Below, piece after piece: positions 1 to 12,906 of a DNA stretch of 38,827 nucleotides. Where the stretch lies: contig JBBBWG010028888.1 of the NCBI GenBank assembly GCA_037176905.1, positions 17,309 through 56,135 of the forward strand. Reading direction: 5' to 3'. The first letter of the stretch is position 1. Each line of letters opens with the position of its first letter. This DNA is from Azolla pinnata. Lineage: Eukaryota > Streptophyta > Polypodiopsida > Salviniales > Salviniaceae. Both the position numbers and the translations under genes were made by a program. The notes under the pieces are model-generated. The model saw only the letters and a program-made list of their open reading frames with translations. It was not told the origin of the DNA and searched no databases.

Positions 1-420
1 TGATGGATGATAAGCGTGGATATGTCGATTGATGGCATTGGATTGTGGAATGCAGATTGTAGCGATGAATCATTTTTCATGAAATGAGTTATGAGGCAGG
101 TGCTCATTGAAAAGTAACCTGAGGAGTTGATGCTCATGATCATGAAGAAGGCGATTGATGGATCAGATGTCAATTTAGGGCATTGGATGTGGAATGCAGG
201 TTGTAGTGATGGATCATTCATTATCATGAAATATGAGTTGTAAGGCAGGCAGCTACTCATTGAGAGATAACCAGAGGAGTATCATGATGATCATGATCAT
301 GGATGCGTCGTCGATCGATGGATCATAGTTCACGGATATGTCAATTGATGGCATTGGATTTGTGGAATGCAGGTTTTATAAGATGGATCATTATCGTGAA
401 ATATTTGGATCGATCAGATG
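1..420. repeat. Degenerate tandem repeat inside an alpha-tubulin intron
   Basis: Three diverged copies of a block begin with CATTGGAT(T)GTGGAATGCAG at 36, 181 and 352, spaced 145 and 171 bases apart. Each is followed by a TGGATCATT/ATGAAATATGAG segment, and the first two also share TGAGGCAGG/TAAGGCAGG and a ctcattgA(A/G)A(A/G) stretch. Many GATC and GATCAT tetramers give the stretch a simple look. It lies in the intron after the third coding exon of alpha-tubulin. Confidence 0.6.
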
Positions 421-494
421 GCTGGTACCAAGATTAGAGGGCGTGTTTGTGCATGGATCAAGTTGATTTATGAGCTTTATCATCCTTACAGTAC

Positions 495-2356
<1,862 letters not shown>

Positions 2357-2424
2357 TCAGGAAAGGATGGAGCAAGGGAAATGAAGCGATGATGGAGATG
2401 GAGACCTGCTTGCGATGGCTGGGC

Positions 2425-2454
<30 letters not shown>
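2425..2454. repeat. (CT)n / (GA)n microsatellite in the alpha-tubulin 5' leader
   Basis: A nearly pure CT dinucleotide run lies about 95 bases upstream of the tubulin ATG, reading as GA on the coding strand. GA/CT runs in 5' leaders are common in plants and may act as GAGA-type elements. That role is inference. Confidence 0.7.
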
Positions 2455-2455
<1 letters not shown>

Positions 2456-2489
2456 TGGCTATCCTTCGGAGGAGGAGAGGAAGACCCCA

Positions 2490-2496
2490 TTATATA
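2490..2496 (-). promoter_or_regulatory. TATA box of the alpha-tubulin gene
   Basis: On the minus strand the sequence reads TATATAA, 161 bases upstream of the ATG. It would place transcription start near 2460, just ahead of the GA run and leaving a leader of about 130 bases. Position and consensus support it; there is no transcript evidence. Confidence 0.5.
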
Positions 2497-2616
2497 CACA
2501 GGATTCCGGTACCTCTTCGAATCTCCGCGGTGTCTGTGTTCTCCTTCGCCGGCCTCGCTTCGGATCTCCATGAACCTTCACGCGACCTCTGAAGCCCAAA
2601 ATCTGAGAAGCAAAAA

Positions 2617-2838
2617 TCTGATCAAAATACATATACGTACATATACGTACATATACGTATACATAAATACATATACATACGTATATATATATATATATAT
2701 ATATACTAGACAGATCCATATATATCATTGTATGTATGTATGCATGCATACATACATATATGTATTGCATTTATGCATCATTCTCATGAATACGCACGTA
2801 CAAATACAATGCATATATACACATATATGCATATACAG

Positions 2839-2869
<31 letters not shown>

Positions 2870-3110
2870 TACAGATCCAATACAGATATGCATTCATACA
2901 TATATGTATTGCATTTATGCGTCATTCTCATGAATACGCACGTACAAATACAATGCACATATACACATATATGCATATACAGACATACATACGTACATAG
3001 GATCCAATACAGATATGCATTCATACATATATATTTTGCATTTATTGCGTCATTCTCATGAATACGCGCGTATAGATGCATGCACGTGTGTATGTGCTTT
3101 GTGTACATAC
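2617..3110. repeat. TA/CA/CGTA-rich microsatellite with a ~144-bp tandem repeat
   Basis: The stretch begins with CATATACGTA units and an (AT)n run at about 2682-2703, then passes into CATA/GTAT tetramers. From 2751 a longer unit repeats: the same 20 bases starting CATACATATATGT occur at 2751 and 2895, with a diverged copy at 3022 (offsets 144 and 127). Each copy carries CATTTATGC(A/G)TCATTCTCATGAATACGC. The open frames here are a product of repeat composition, not genes. It lies upstream of the tubulin promoter. Confidence 0.8.
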
Positions 3111-3230
3111 ATAGCCCCCAAACTACTGTTGTGGATCCTCCTCTGAGGCTCGGAGCTGGGGTCGATAGAAAGCCTGGCATTGCATTTATATGATTGAAAA
3201 ATGGTCGATAGAAACTCGTATATCTATGCT

Positions 3231-3548
3231 AGATATTGAGATTGTGCTCTGTGTTCTTCCGGTGCTTGGCACTCTGGTGTAAGGTACAAGGTCTGGTTGC
3301 CATATGTTATCGAGATTGCATGTGGGCAGGAGGATGATTGTAAATTTAGGGTTTAGGGTTTAGGGTTTAGAAGCCGTCCTTGTATCATGTTGCCATCCCC
3401 AGACTAGGATCTATCAAGAGATGTTAGATATTGAGAGTTTTTCCCAGTGTTTGATCGACACTCTAGCGTAGAATAGGTCTTATTGCCGGATGTTGTCGAG
3501 ATTCTTGTGGACAAGAGGAGGATTGTAAATTCAGGGTTTAGGGTTTAG
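3231..3548. repeat. Duplicated ~195-bp block with interstitial TTTAGGG telomere-like repeats
   Basis: Two diverged copies start with AGATATTGAG at 3231 and 3426. Each ends in GGAGGAT(GATT)GTAAAT followed by plant-type telomere repeats: TTTAGGG units at 3345-3370 (about 3.7 units) and 3531-3548 (about 2.5 units), then TTTAGAAGC. The order of matching words is the same in both, so this is a tandem duplication and not a chance pair of telomere motifs. Confidence 0.65.
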
Positions 3549-4781
3549 AAGCTTCTCCTGTTTGAGAGGGTGTGGAGATATGTTGGGAAATATTTTTTTG
3601 GTGATCTCATTTGCATCAGAATTCAATCCTATTTGTGGTAAACTTCGAGCTTACACCAGCTTAGGTTATACTATACAATAGGGACACATGAAGTTGTGCA
3701 TCTCTCCAGATATCGTAAAATTAAGGTCCGGGCACTAAGTAGTGATAACCTCAAATAGGAATGAATAAAGCTGGTACATACCATACCAAAACAAAGAACC
3801 ATTGACAGCATACTGATTTGCTTTGGTGATTCTTTCTATTCTATAATACACATCCTCACATGTCCCATGTGTTATTTTCTACTTTTATACCTGAGATCTG
3901 AATTGCTTCCATCGATTCCTGGGCAAGCCTTTCATATCAGGCACCATCATCTGAAGGGCATCAGAGGAGCTTAGCTGGAATAAATTGAGATACTTGGGAA
4001 GAGCAATAAGAGGCATGGATTGTTTAATAGATCATATGCTGAAACCTTTCAGATCACAGTTTCAGATCACATTACCACAAGCCATCTAGACAAAGAAAAT
4101 ATATGATACAAGTCATATTGTTTGTGTAAAAAAGACATTAGCAGAAATACTTCCCAGAGGACACATTAGACCCAACAAAACCAAATCTTGAAAAGAAAGG
4201 AAATAGCTGGACAGATTCAGAAAGATCCTTAGGGATAAAAACAAATCACATTAACCTACAATACAAAGACCAAAAGTGGCCTACTCATTATCTTTTGTCC
4301 ATGAAGAGGAGTGTTGCTCCTGCCACTACAACTAGATTTCGCGCATTACCTTAACATCTCTCCAGCCTCTACTCAAGCTTTCCTTGAAAATAAAAACTGC
4401 CCAAAACCTTGTGTGTGCATTTGTTGGAATATTCAGCTTTCATCTTACACCTCACTACAATTGTTCTGTAGCAGGTCATTACATGCACCAAAACTTCCCT
4501 GTCAACTCTGGTATCAATGCGGAGCAGAGCTCACTGATAGCATTACTGTCAAGCAAAATCATCGAGATTATTACTGTTTCATGACAGCAGTAGGCAGAAA
4601 GACAGGTCTCTTAACTGTGAGGTTGAAACTTCATGATTACAATGCATTGACCGTTTCATCTTCTCCCTTTGCGCCTTGCACAGAAGAGACCACATACTCT
4701 GTCCTCTTGTATAACACATTAAGGAATCAGCATTTCCTACACTTCCCTTGCCACCGCTCAATTGAGATGATGAAAAACCCA
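3549..4781. other. Non-coding interval downstream of BOP1
   Basis: About 1.2 kb of unique-looking AT-rich sequence lies between the telomere-like block and the BOP1 stop codon. Short open frames near 4311-4808 antiparallel to BOP1 have no recognisable content. Part of the interval must be the BOP1 3' untranslated region. I see no RNA gene. Confidence 0.5.
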
Positions 4782-7700
4782 TCAATTGTTAAACAATTTA
4801 ATCAGTGAATCCGCTCCTGCCGTAAATAGCCAAGGTTGGTTTGAGTGGAATTGGCAATCAAGGATACCTGAAAGCACAAAAATTGCGCATCAACATGTAG
4901 CTACATTGCCAATGATATTAATTAAGCTACTATGTCCAAAAAGGGGCATACCTTTCCCATCCACTTTTTTATGGCCATGAAGAACCTTCAGCGGGACAAT
5001 CAGTGGATTCTGAAGCAAATCAGAATACACCATTCCATGAAACACTTGTGCAGTTGAATCATCCGCACAAGAAGCAAACAGTGGGTACGAGTTGTGAAAT
5101 GTGACTGCTCGTATATCTTCCTGATGATTCCTGTGAGGATGGAAAATGAGGTTTCAAAAAACATTGCCAATTTCTTCAACAAAAGGAAGAGAAAAGGTGA
5201 ACGTGGTTTACTTCAATGTCTTGTAAGGCTTAGTTGAGAGGTCCATGTCAAACCAGCACAACTTTCCTTCTTGGCTCCCAATTATCATATTATCCCCTGC
5301 AGAAAACGAACAAATTTTAAAAATATGATATTCATTCAAAAACATCAGACATTATTTCCACCGTAACTTACCTTTTGGATGGATGGCTATTGATGATATT
5401 GCTTGAAGACCTGTGATAAGCTTCTTGGAAAGCTGTTGCTTTGTGAGATTGTATACACGCACGTGCATCTTCGTTGCAACAAAGAGAAATGGACGAGAAG
5501 GATGGAAAAGGATAGAGACAACCCGGCCTTGTAATTTGCGGAAGGGATTTTGTGTTTGCTGCTTGGAGAGTTGATGCACAAGCACTGCCCTGCTATTGGG
5601 TTTGAATGTTAAGGATGTTTCCTATACCATTCTGAGTTAAAAGACATCACTTTTCTGAGTAAATTTCATGCGAATATATGCAGGAAGATGTTTTGTTTCA
5701 ATAATTATATTCAAACTAGAGAAAATTTATGAACCTCAAAGTGGTTTGGCAGGATCACTCTAGCTTGTAAAAATATAATAGATAATAATGCTCACATGGA
5801 TTAAGAAACACAGGGCCTATTCCACGGAAAGGATAAGATTTGGGATCTCAATTTTATGACTTTGATGCAAGTGAAGTAGTTGAGATAACAAAGGCTTTTG
5901 TATTGTCATGTTGTTTTGATACAATTATACTGTTGCAAGAGAGGGAAGGAGAGATTATAACCCACGCATGGGTTACTAACATGTTAATAGAACCCTAACT
6001 ACAGAGAGAGAGAAGAGGCATTGATGATGCACTAGGGTATTGAAATAATCTCATGTTCTAAACCCTAACCAGTTAAATAGACAATAATTAAAGAAAGAAA
6101 TATGACGGTAAAACAAAAGGATATCATCTGGTGCAACTGACGCAAGATAATCACCCTTGCAATGCCATGATACAAATGATACATCCTGAAAAAGACCATC
6201 AAACGGTTAACCAAAATGGAGCGGGAGTACCAGGCAGAACAGGAGAACAGAGCACACAATTTTAGATCTAATAAACCAAATCCAAAGGTGAACTCACAGT
6301 AACGTAAAAACACCTGATGTAAGTCATATTGTACCTGATTATGTCTCACAACCAATGCTTTCATTGTTTCATGAGCACACCAATTTACCAATGCTCCATC
6401 ATCTGAACAGGTACAACAGAAAACATAAGAAACCAAGAGATGTTGGAAATTTCGATAGTAGCTAAATGAAGTGGGTAACCAGACCATTAGTATCTGTTGC
6501 CAGTTTTTTCAATTCCATTAATTTGGACACTTCCTCTCTCTTATCAGAAAGTTCCGTGTCTAGCAGCAATAGATCATTCTGCCTGATTTCAGACACAAAT
6601 TTAGACAAATCACAATGACATATCTTTGAAATTATTCCCCCCAAACGTTCATGAGGTTTCATTATACCCTAAATGCCCTTGGATAGGCTCCAGATAAAGC
6701 AACAGTAGCGTCAACTCAATCCCCTTTCTCTGTCTTCCAGGGGTTGACCAAGGACACTCAGGGAAACAACAAAAACTCAGAAGCATTCGGCAGAAAGGAG
6801 AACTCAGATTAATTAGAAGTTTTCTTCATGAAAATTCAGATCAATGTGTATGAAACTACAACTAGAATCATACGTTACGATTGCAAGAATGTGCAGTCCA
6901 TTTTTAGGATTCCAGGAAATATGCTTTACAGGTCCACTCATCTCCCACACTCTGCAACACCGTGCAGTCTGAACTTCCCAAAGCCTGACCGTTCTATCAC
7001 TTGAACCTATATTACAGAGAACAAAGAAAGATTGCAATTTTTACATCTCGTAATTGTAATGTTCAATGGCTCATAGAAATATAAATAAATACAATTCCCG
7101 GCATAACAAAGCTACAGAGCTGAAACATAAAAGAAATTAGCAATCAACCCCTAAATATAAGATAAAGAATGTATGGCATGCACTATCTAAAATGGCCACA
7201 TCCAATAAGAATATTTTCCAAGTCAATATTTAGTTCTGATATTCGGGACATCCTCTACAAGTTCATTCCAAAGTTTAATAAGTCTAAAATTCAATTTGAA
7301 ATTCCATGGAGTAACATCATAGTGTGGCAATGGGATAGAGATTTTGTCTCATCCAGACTAAAATGTTCTGGTAGGCTTTCCATGCTTTAAGACATTCAGC
7401 AATCGGATGATTTTCAAAAAAAAAAAAGCCTCTCAGAAAAAGCAGTAATAAAACAAACAAGATAGGAAATTGGTATTTGTTAAAAGGGGGAGTATGTCTA
7501 TCAAGCTCGAGTGGTTTGTAAAGCTTACCTGATGCTAGCCACATCCCTGAAGGGTCAACTGAAATAGAATACACAGGACCTGTGTGACCACGATACTCGA
7601 GATAACAAGCAGTAGGAAAAGGCTGCAAGTCTTTCGGCTTTGGGAGCTTCGGAATTAATGAATTAGGATCGATATTTATCTACAGAGTCAAGAAGTATAG

Positions 7701-10575
7701 CCATTGCAAATGAACGTCAAGTTTTATCCATATGAAACTGATGGTATTAACTGAAGATAAGCACCCACCCTCTTCTTCCTTGTGCGAGGACATAAATAGA
7801 GGTCTAGACATCTTTCAAACCGTTCCTTGATAAATTCAGAGTATGCAGGTACTTGTCTTAGAGATTTAAACCTGTTAAGAAACGTCATCAGTTCCTGAAA
7901 ACAATTATTACTTAAGGTATTATTAAATTCTTATAAGAGGGAATACCCTTTGGGGATGAACTTAGGTCGATCTTCCTCATACATAAGCTCATATGCATTT
8001 AGCTCTTCTTGTGTAGGCACATATTCCACAGGAGGATTATAAGATTCTTCATGACCTGTGCGATGTAACTTGACCTTTTAAATTGCATGAAGGTGTTTGT
8101 TTTTGCAGAACAATATGTTTGTCCTTCAAAACATACACAGCCATATACCAAATTTCTTCCAACCTGGTAGCTTGGGCTTCGGTGCAGGGATATATGCAAG
8201 ACCATTTGCAGTTCTTTCTGCAGTCTTTAAATCATCCCCCCACATAAGGTAGTACTTGGGTTTCTCCTTTGGCTTATCCAGCTTTATCCACCCTTTTCTG
8301 ATGGCTCTAACTAGTTTTACCACCTTCAAAAAAACAGTTATTAAGTACAGATGCAATATTTCAAGCTTGTGGTTGCTTACCATCTAAAAGCCACAGTGTG
8401 GTGGCCCTTAAAATTTTTAACACCTTCATAAAACCAGTTCGTAAACTAGGAAAGAATATTCGAAACCTGTAAGTGCCACTCATCGGCTGGTTTTTCTCAC
8501 CTTTTTGGCTTCCCATTTGGAAGGAATGAAGCGACGTTTGGGTTCTGGTGCACTGGAAAGAGGATGTCCTTTATCTTCCCAATCAAACCAATCCAAATAA
8601 GGCTGCAGAGACAAATGTCCAACATTTCAGCAAAATTATGAATGAGCATGTTGAGATATAACCCTGCCTCAGCACGGTTTTTAACGAATTCGCAAGAGTT
8701 TAGTACACAAATTGGAGAAATTAAATACCTCATAAGGATCGACTTCAGCATGAGGAAATTTACCATCACGTAGTCTTCTGATTAAATTGATCTCATCTTT
8801 TGTCAGTTCCACCTCCTCATCATTGTACTCATCATAAACTTTCCGCCTACATAGAAGAGATACTATGCTCACACTTTATCTGAAGTTTCTTTAACAGAAA
8901 GTGACACTTTCCCTATAGTACGCCTAGACTCATGATGAATAAATCAAGCACTCCAGTTTCTTTTAAACGCAAGCAATAGATACATCGTTTAACATGCGCA
9001 AATGCCCAAATACTAGCACTTAATGCAGCAGAACAGCCCTTGAGGCATGGAATAAATACTAATCAGACTCTTAACTGTCAGTTGAAATGACTTCAGGAAA
9101 TCTCACCAGTCCTTTGCATCATCTGTTCGAGCAAGGAAAGAATCTATCTGGTCTTTTCTCTCCTTCTTTTTTATCTTCAGCCCATTTACATCATAACCTA
9201 TGTGTTCCTCATCCTTGTACCACTTTATGGGTACATTCCCCACAGTGTTCCGTGATGGCCTCTGTTAAAAATATAGCTCAACTGAGAAAAAGAGAGATAG
9301 AGAGTAGCTCAAATTAATCAAATATTTAAAATATTAGAAAGATATACTAAACAAAAAATAATGCAACTTTGTAACAATAGAGCACAAAAAAATCTAAAAG
9401 TTTTAATAGCTAACACAATGCTGCAGATCCTTTTCTAAAAGGTCATAAAAATTGTATAAAAGAATATTCTTTATGAACAAACGCTTCCAAAGCCGTCAAA
9501 AGACTAAAAGAATGATATACAAGCCAGAATATCAAGTCAGAAATTGAATAAGTAGTACAAAGATGTATTTTGAGAAGACCAGGGCAATAATGAGGCCATC
9601 GAATGAAGATTTCAAAGATACTTGAAAGATCGCTATGGCTGCAGCATCTATCACTACCCCTTTTGGAAAACCAGAACATTCGAAGAGCAATCTGGAAGAG
9701 AAGAGAACACTATAAGCAATGATTTGACTTCCGAATTTTGCATTGTGTTGACCTAGAAGATACCATTGGTGAGGGATGCTTGAGCATAGAAGAGTTACAC
9801 TCTTTAATCAAACGTAGCTATGCCTTTAATTCACACATTTTATGTGCAATTCACAGGCACAATATATACACTACAGTCTACGGTCAGATTCAATTCTCAT
9901 GTTGTACTGCATGTTTTCTGTATGCGTACAGAAAATAAGCCAGCTCTGAGCTAAGAGTCACAATTCGCTAACCTCATCTTCTGAAGAATCACTTTCTTCG
10001 GCTTTCAGAGGTCCATCATTTCCATCATCTGATGCACCCTTCTCTTCTTTATTCTCTCTAGTCACTCCCAAAGCTCCCACGTAGTCCACCATTGCTTCGT
10101 TTATGTCTCTAAACGCCTCATCATCCTCTTCGTCGTCTTCATCATCAACACGATCGTCGTACTCATCATCGCCTCCTTCATCTTCCTCTCCGTCTTCCGA
10201 GGCTTCGTACTCGCTGTCACTGCTATCGTCTTCATCGCCTTCTCCGCCGCCGGCATCATCGCTGTCTGTAAAAACCACGTCGCCATCGCCGTCATCCGAG
10301 AGCTCCGTTTGCTCCGGGCTGACAAGAGGCGCTTCGCCTTCATCCCCGCCGTCACCGCTACCTTCTTCGTCGCCTTCTCCGCCGCCGGCATCATCGCTGT
10401 CCGTAAAAACCACGCCGCCATCGCCGTCGTCCGAGAGCTCCGCTTGCTCCGGGCCGACGAGAGGCTCTTCGCTTTCGTTCCCGCGGTCTGCAGAGGGAAT
10501 CGACTGCTTCGGAGGCGCTGCTTCTCCGTCGTTCGCTGCAGATTTCTGAGAAGGCTTCCTCTTCGAAGCCGCCAT
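4782..10575 (-). CDS. BOP1: Ribosome biogenesis protein BOP1/ERB1 (BOP1NT domain plus WD40 propeller), 16 exons
   Basis: Nucleolar scaffold of the PeBoW complex (with Pescadillo and WDR12), needed for 27S/32S pre-rRNA processing and 60S subunit maturation. Exons, minus strand: 10575-9973, 9261-9107, 8846-8729, 8602-8501, 8323-8164, 8055-7947, 7871-7769, 7679-7529, 7006-6879, 6578-6485, 6402-6335, 6185-6125, 5599-5372, 5296-5212, 5130-4952 and 4867-4782. They total 2430 nt and encode 809 aa. Residues 1-200 are an acidic Asp/Glu/Ser tail with a 45-residue internal duplication. BOP1NT spans about 205-475 ([18 protein letters not shown], then [14 protein letters not shown]). WD repeats run from [18 protein letters not shown] to the C-terminal [15 protein letters not shown]. 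All introns are GT-AG except intron 12, which reads as AT-AC. The exon 9/10 join leaves ILAI-NDLLLLD about three residues shorter than relatives I recall, so it is the least certain border. Confidence 0.95.
5600..6124 (-). other. U12-type AT-AC intron (intron 12 of BOP1)
   Basis: On the coding strand this 525-base intron begins ATATCCTTTT directly after exon 12 (ending CCAGATG). It ends TCCTTAACATTCAAAC before exon 13 (CCAATAGCAGG). ATATCCTTT is the consensus 5' site of the minor (U12) spliceosome, and TCCTTAAC its branch-point consensus, with the likely branch A at 5609-5610, about 9-10 bases from the 3' end. Reading frame forces this choice: the conserved VAPD must join [11 protein letters not shown], exon 12 offers no usable GT in the right place, and the nearby AG acceptors break the frame. 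The AC border gives [15 protein letters not shown] without a frame change. Confidence 0.85.
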
Positions 10576-10643
10576 AGCTCGTCTTCTTCAGACAGAAGAA
10601 AGAACACAGAAAAACCTCAAATTTTCAATTAGGGCTCCAAATG

Positions 10644-10652
10644 AAACCCTAA
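10644..10652 (+). promoter_or_regulatory. Telo-box AAACCCTAA upstream of BOP1
   Basis: A perfect AAACCCTAA lies 69 bases upstream of the BOP1 ATG, with an AATTAGGG half-match at about 10627. Telo-boxes are typical of plant genes for ribosomal proteins and ribosome assembly, which fits BOP1. I did not find a TGGGCC/T site II element beside it, so the usual pair is incomplete. Confidence 0.55.
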
Positions 10653-11100
10653 TTTGCATTTTAACGCCAGTTGAAAATCAGGCAATCACAGATTTAACGC
10701 CTGATCTCAGATTTTCCACTGAAAATTAAACACCTGATTGATTTTGCTGGTTTGATTTCTTTGTTCCTAATCCTGATCCTGATCGATTCCCGTCTAATCT
10801 TTCGCTTAACAAAAGGGGTCAATAATTTCGGAGTCTAATTAACGGATCGATGACGCGTTGAGTTGGTGTCGATCGAGTGATCGGAGCGTTTAAGCAATCG
10901 GTTCGTTCGATGCTACTTGAGCTCGCACATTCATGGATTCGGCGTTAACTGATCAGTTGCGAGTGAATCTTTAGAACTGGGCGTTAATTTGTAATTCTCA
11001 GTTTTGGTTATAAATTTTTTAAGCGCTTTTTTGGTAATTTTCCCAGAGTAAAAACAAAATTCCTTCTTTGCAGAAGGAAAGATTAATTAGGGAGTACACA
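10653..11100. other. Gene-free upstream region of BOP1
   Basis: About 450 bases without an open frame of note: the probable promoter and 5' leader of BOP1, on the minus strand. It has several GATCGA/GATC words. I see no TATA box I would defend. Confidence 0.4.
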
Positions 11101-11111
11101 TGCAATATATG

Positions 11112-11132
11112 CACACACACACACACACACAC
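11112..11132. repeat. (CA)n microsatellite
   Basis: About ten uninterrupted CA units stand just before the TTAGGG-type array and the larger CA-rich satellite. Confidence 0.85.
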
Positions 11133-11170
11133 ATACGCACATACACATAACAAGAGGCTATGCCAAACAA

Positions 11171-11218
11171 GGGTTAGGGTTAGGGTTTGGGTCAGGGTTA
11201 GGGTTAGGGTTAGGGTTG
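11171..11218 (+). repeat. Interstitial TTAGGG-type telomere-like array
   Basis: About seven GGGTTA units in one direction, interrupted once by a TTTGGGTC variant in the middle. Most units are six bases (TTAGGG, the vertebrate and Asparagales type), not the seven-base TTTAGGG of most plants. The array lies between a (CA)n run and the start of a long CA-rich satellite. Confidence 0.85.
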
Positions 11219-11349
11219 GTAGAAGGACCTCTAATCGATTTCGCACATGCACACACACCGAGTATGAAACCGATTCAACACGATGCGATTGCCTGCACCA
11301 AAAAGCTGATAACATGGTCGTATGGTATTGGATTTTCGAGTTTAAATAC

Positions 11350-12785
11350 TCAAAAACAGTATCATGCAACACACGCATACATGCATACGCATGCACGCAC
11401 ACATACATGCATCATGTCATATACACATGCATGCAACGAATGCATACATACGTACATGCACACACACGTGCATATACGTACATGCACACATACACACACA
11501 TGCACGCACACATACATGCATACGCACATCCATGCACACACATACATACATCGTGCATACACATACATTCACACACGTGCATACAAACATACATGCATAC
11601 ACACATCCACACACATACATACATACACACACGCATCCACGCATACATACATACACACATGCACACGCATACATACATACACACATGCATACATACATGC
11701 ATAAAACACATACACAATAGTATGCAATACATGCATATATACATGCATAAAACACATACACAATAGTATGCAATACATGCATACACACGCATGCACGCAT
11801 ACATACACCAGCATGCAACACATGCATACACACGTGCATGCATGCGCGCACACACATTCGCACACGTGCATACAAACACACACATGCACACATACATGCA
11901 TACGCACATTACCACACCCACATCCATACATACAAACACATGCACACATACATGCATACGCACATTCACACGCCCACATCCATACATACAAACACATGCA
12001 CACGCATACATTCACACACGTGCATACGAACATACACACATACAAACACATGCACGCACATACATTCGCACACGTGCATACAAACACACACGCATACATA
12101 CATCCACACACGTGCATACAAACATGCACACATAAAATCCACACACGTGCATAAACATGCACACATACATCCACACACGTGCATACAAGCATGCACACAT
12201 ACATCCACACAGGTGCATACAAACATGCACACATACATTCACACACGTGCATACAAACATACACACACAAACATTCACACACATGTACACATACATTCAT
12301 GCATACACACACACACAGACATGCACACACATGCATGCACGCATCCACACATACATACATGCATACCCACATACAAAAATACACACACAGACACATGCAT
12401 GCACGCATACAAACATACACACATAGACACATGCACACGCATGCATGCATGCACGCATACACATACAAACATACACACATAGACACATGCGCACACATGC
12501 ATGTATGCGTGCATACACACATTCAAACATACACACACAGACGCATGCACACACATGCATGCATGCACGCATACATACATACATGCAACAAACATACAAA
12601 CATACACGCACAGACACATGCACACACATGCATGCATGCACGCACACATACATACATGCATGCACACATACAAACATACACACACAGACACATGCACAAA
12701 TGCATGCATGCATGCACGCATACATGCACGCATGCATGCACGCATGCATGCACGCATACATGCATGTACACATACATGCATAGAA
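11350..12785. repeat. Long CA/CATG-rich alternating purine-pyrimidine satellite
   Basis: About 1.4 kb consists almost wholly of CA, TA, CG and TG steps on the plus strand, built from words such as CACACGTGCATACAAACATG. Around 12080-12270 a unit of roughly 35-40 bases recurs, starting CACACACGTGCATAC. From 12310 to 12700 a longer unit recurs, marked by CA(C/T)AGACACATGCACAC. Strict purine/pyrimidine alternation excludes all stop codons on both strands, which explains open frames of up to about 300 codons in several frames. It ends about 120 bases before the LRR gene's ATG. Confidence 0.85.
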
Positions 12786-12906
12786 CAAAGACTTCTGTTT
12801 TTTTGAATTGACTTTTGTTTCTTCCACTCTGAACCAGTCTTTCCCCCCCTTCTTCGCTCCATCGCCGAACGCGCTCAGCTTCTCTCTTCACCAGGAACCC
12901 GCGGCC

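Noticed and set aside
2570..3180. Tyr/Ile/His-rich frames on both strands
   Set aside because: Products of CATA/GTAT microsatellite composition.
6065..6487. A single 140-codon frame reading through BOP1 exons 10-12 region and the start of intron 12
   Set aside because: Only short parts match BOP1; the rest is intron read-through. The conserved exon chain in shifting frames explains the matches better.
10103..10549. Ser/Pro-rich open frame of 148 codons antiparallel to BOP1 exon 1
   Set aside because: It is the mirror of the Asp/Glu-rich BOP1 N-terminus (GAT/GAG read backwards as TCN codons). The BOP1 frame splices into conserved exons; this one does not.
11068..12862. Many overlapping long open frames (up to about 317 codons) on both strands, rich in Cys/Met/Val or His/Thr
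   Set aside because: The sequence is an alternating purine/pyrimidine CA/TG satellite. Stop codons need two adjacent purines, so all frames stay open by composition. The six overlapping frames are mutually incompatible and repetitive.
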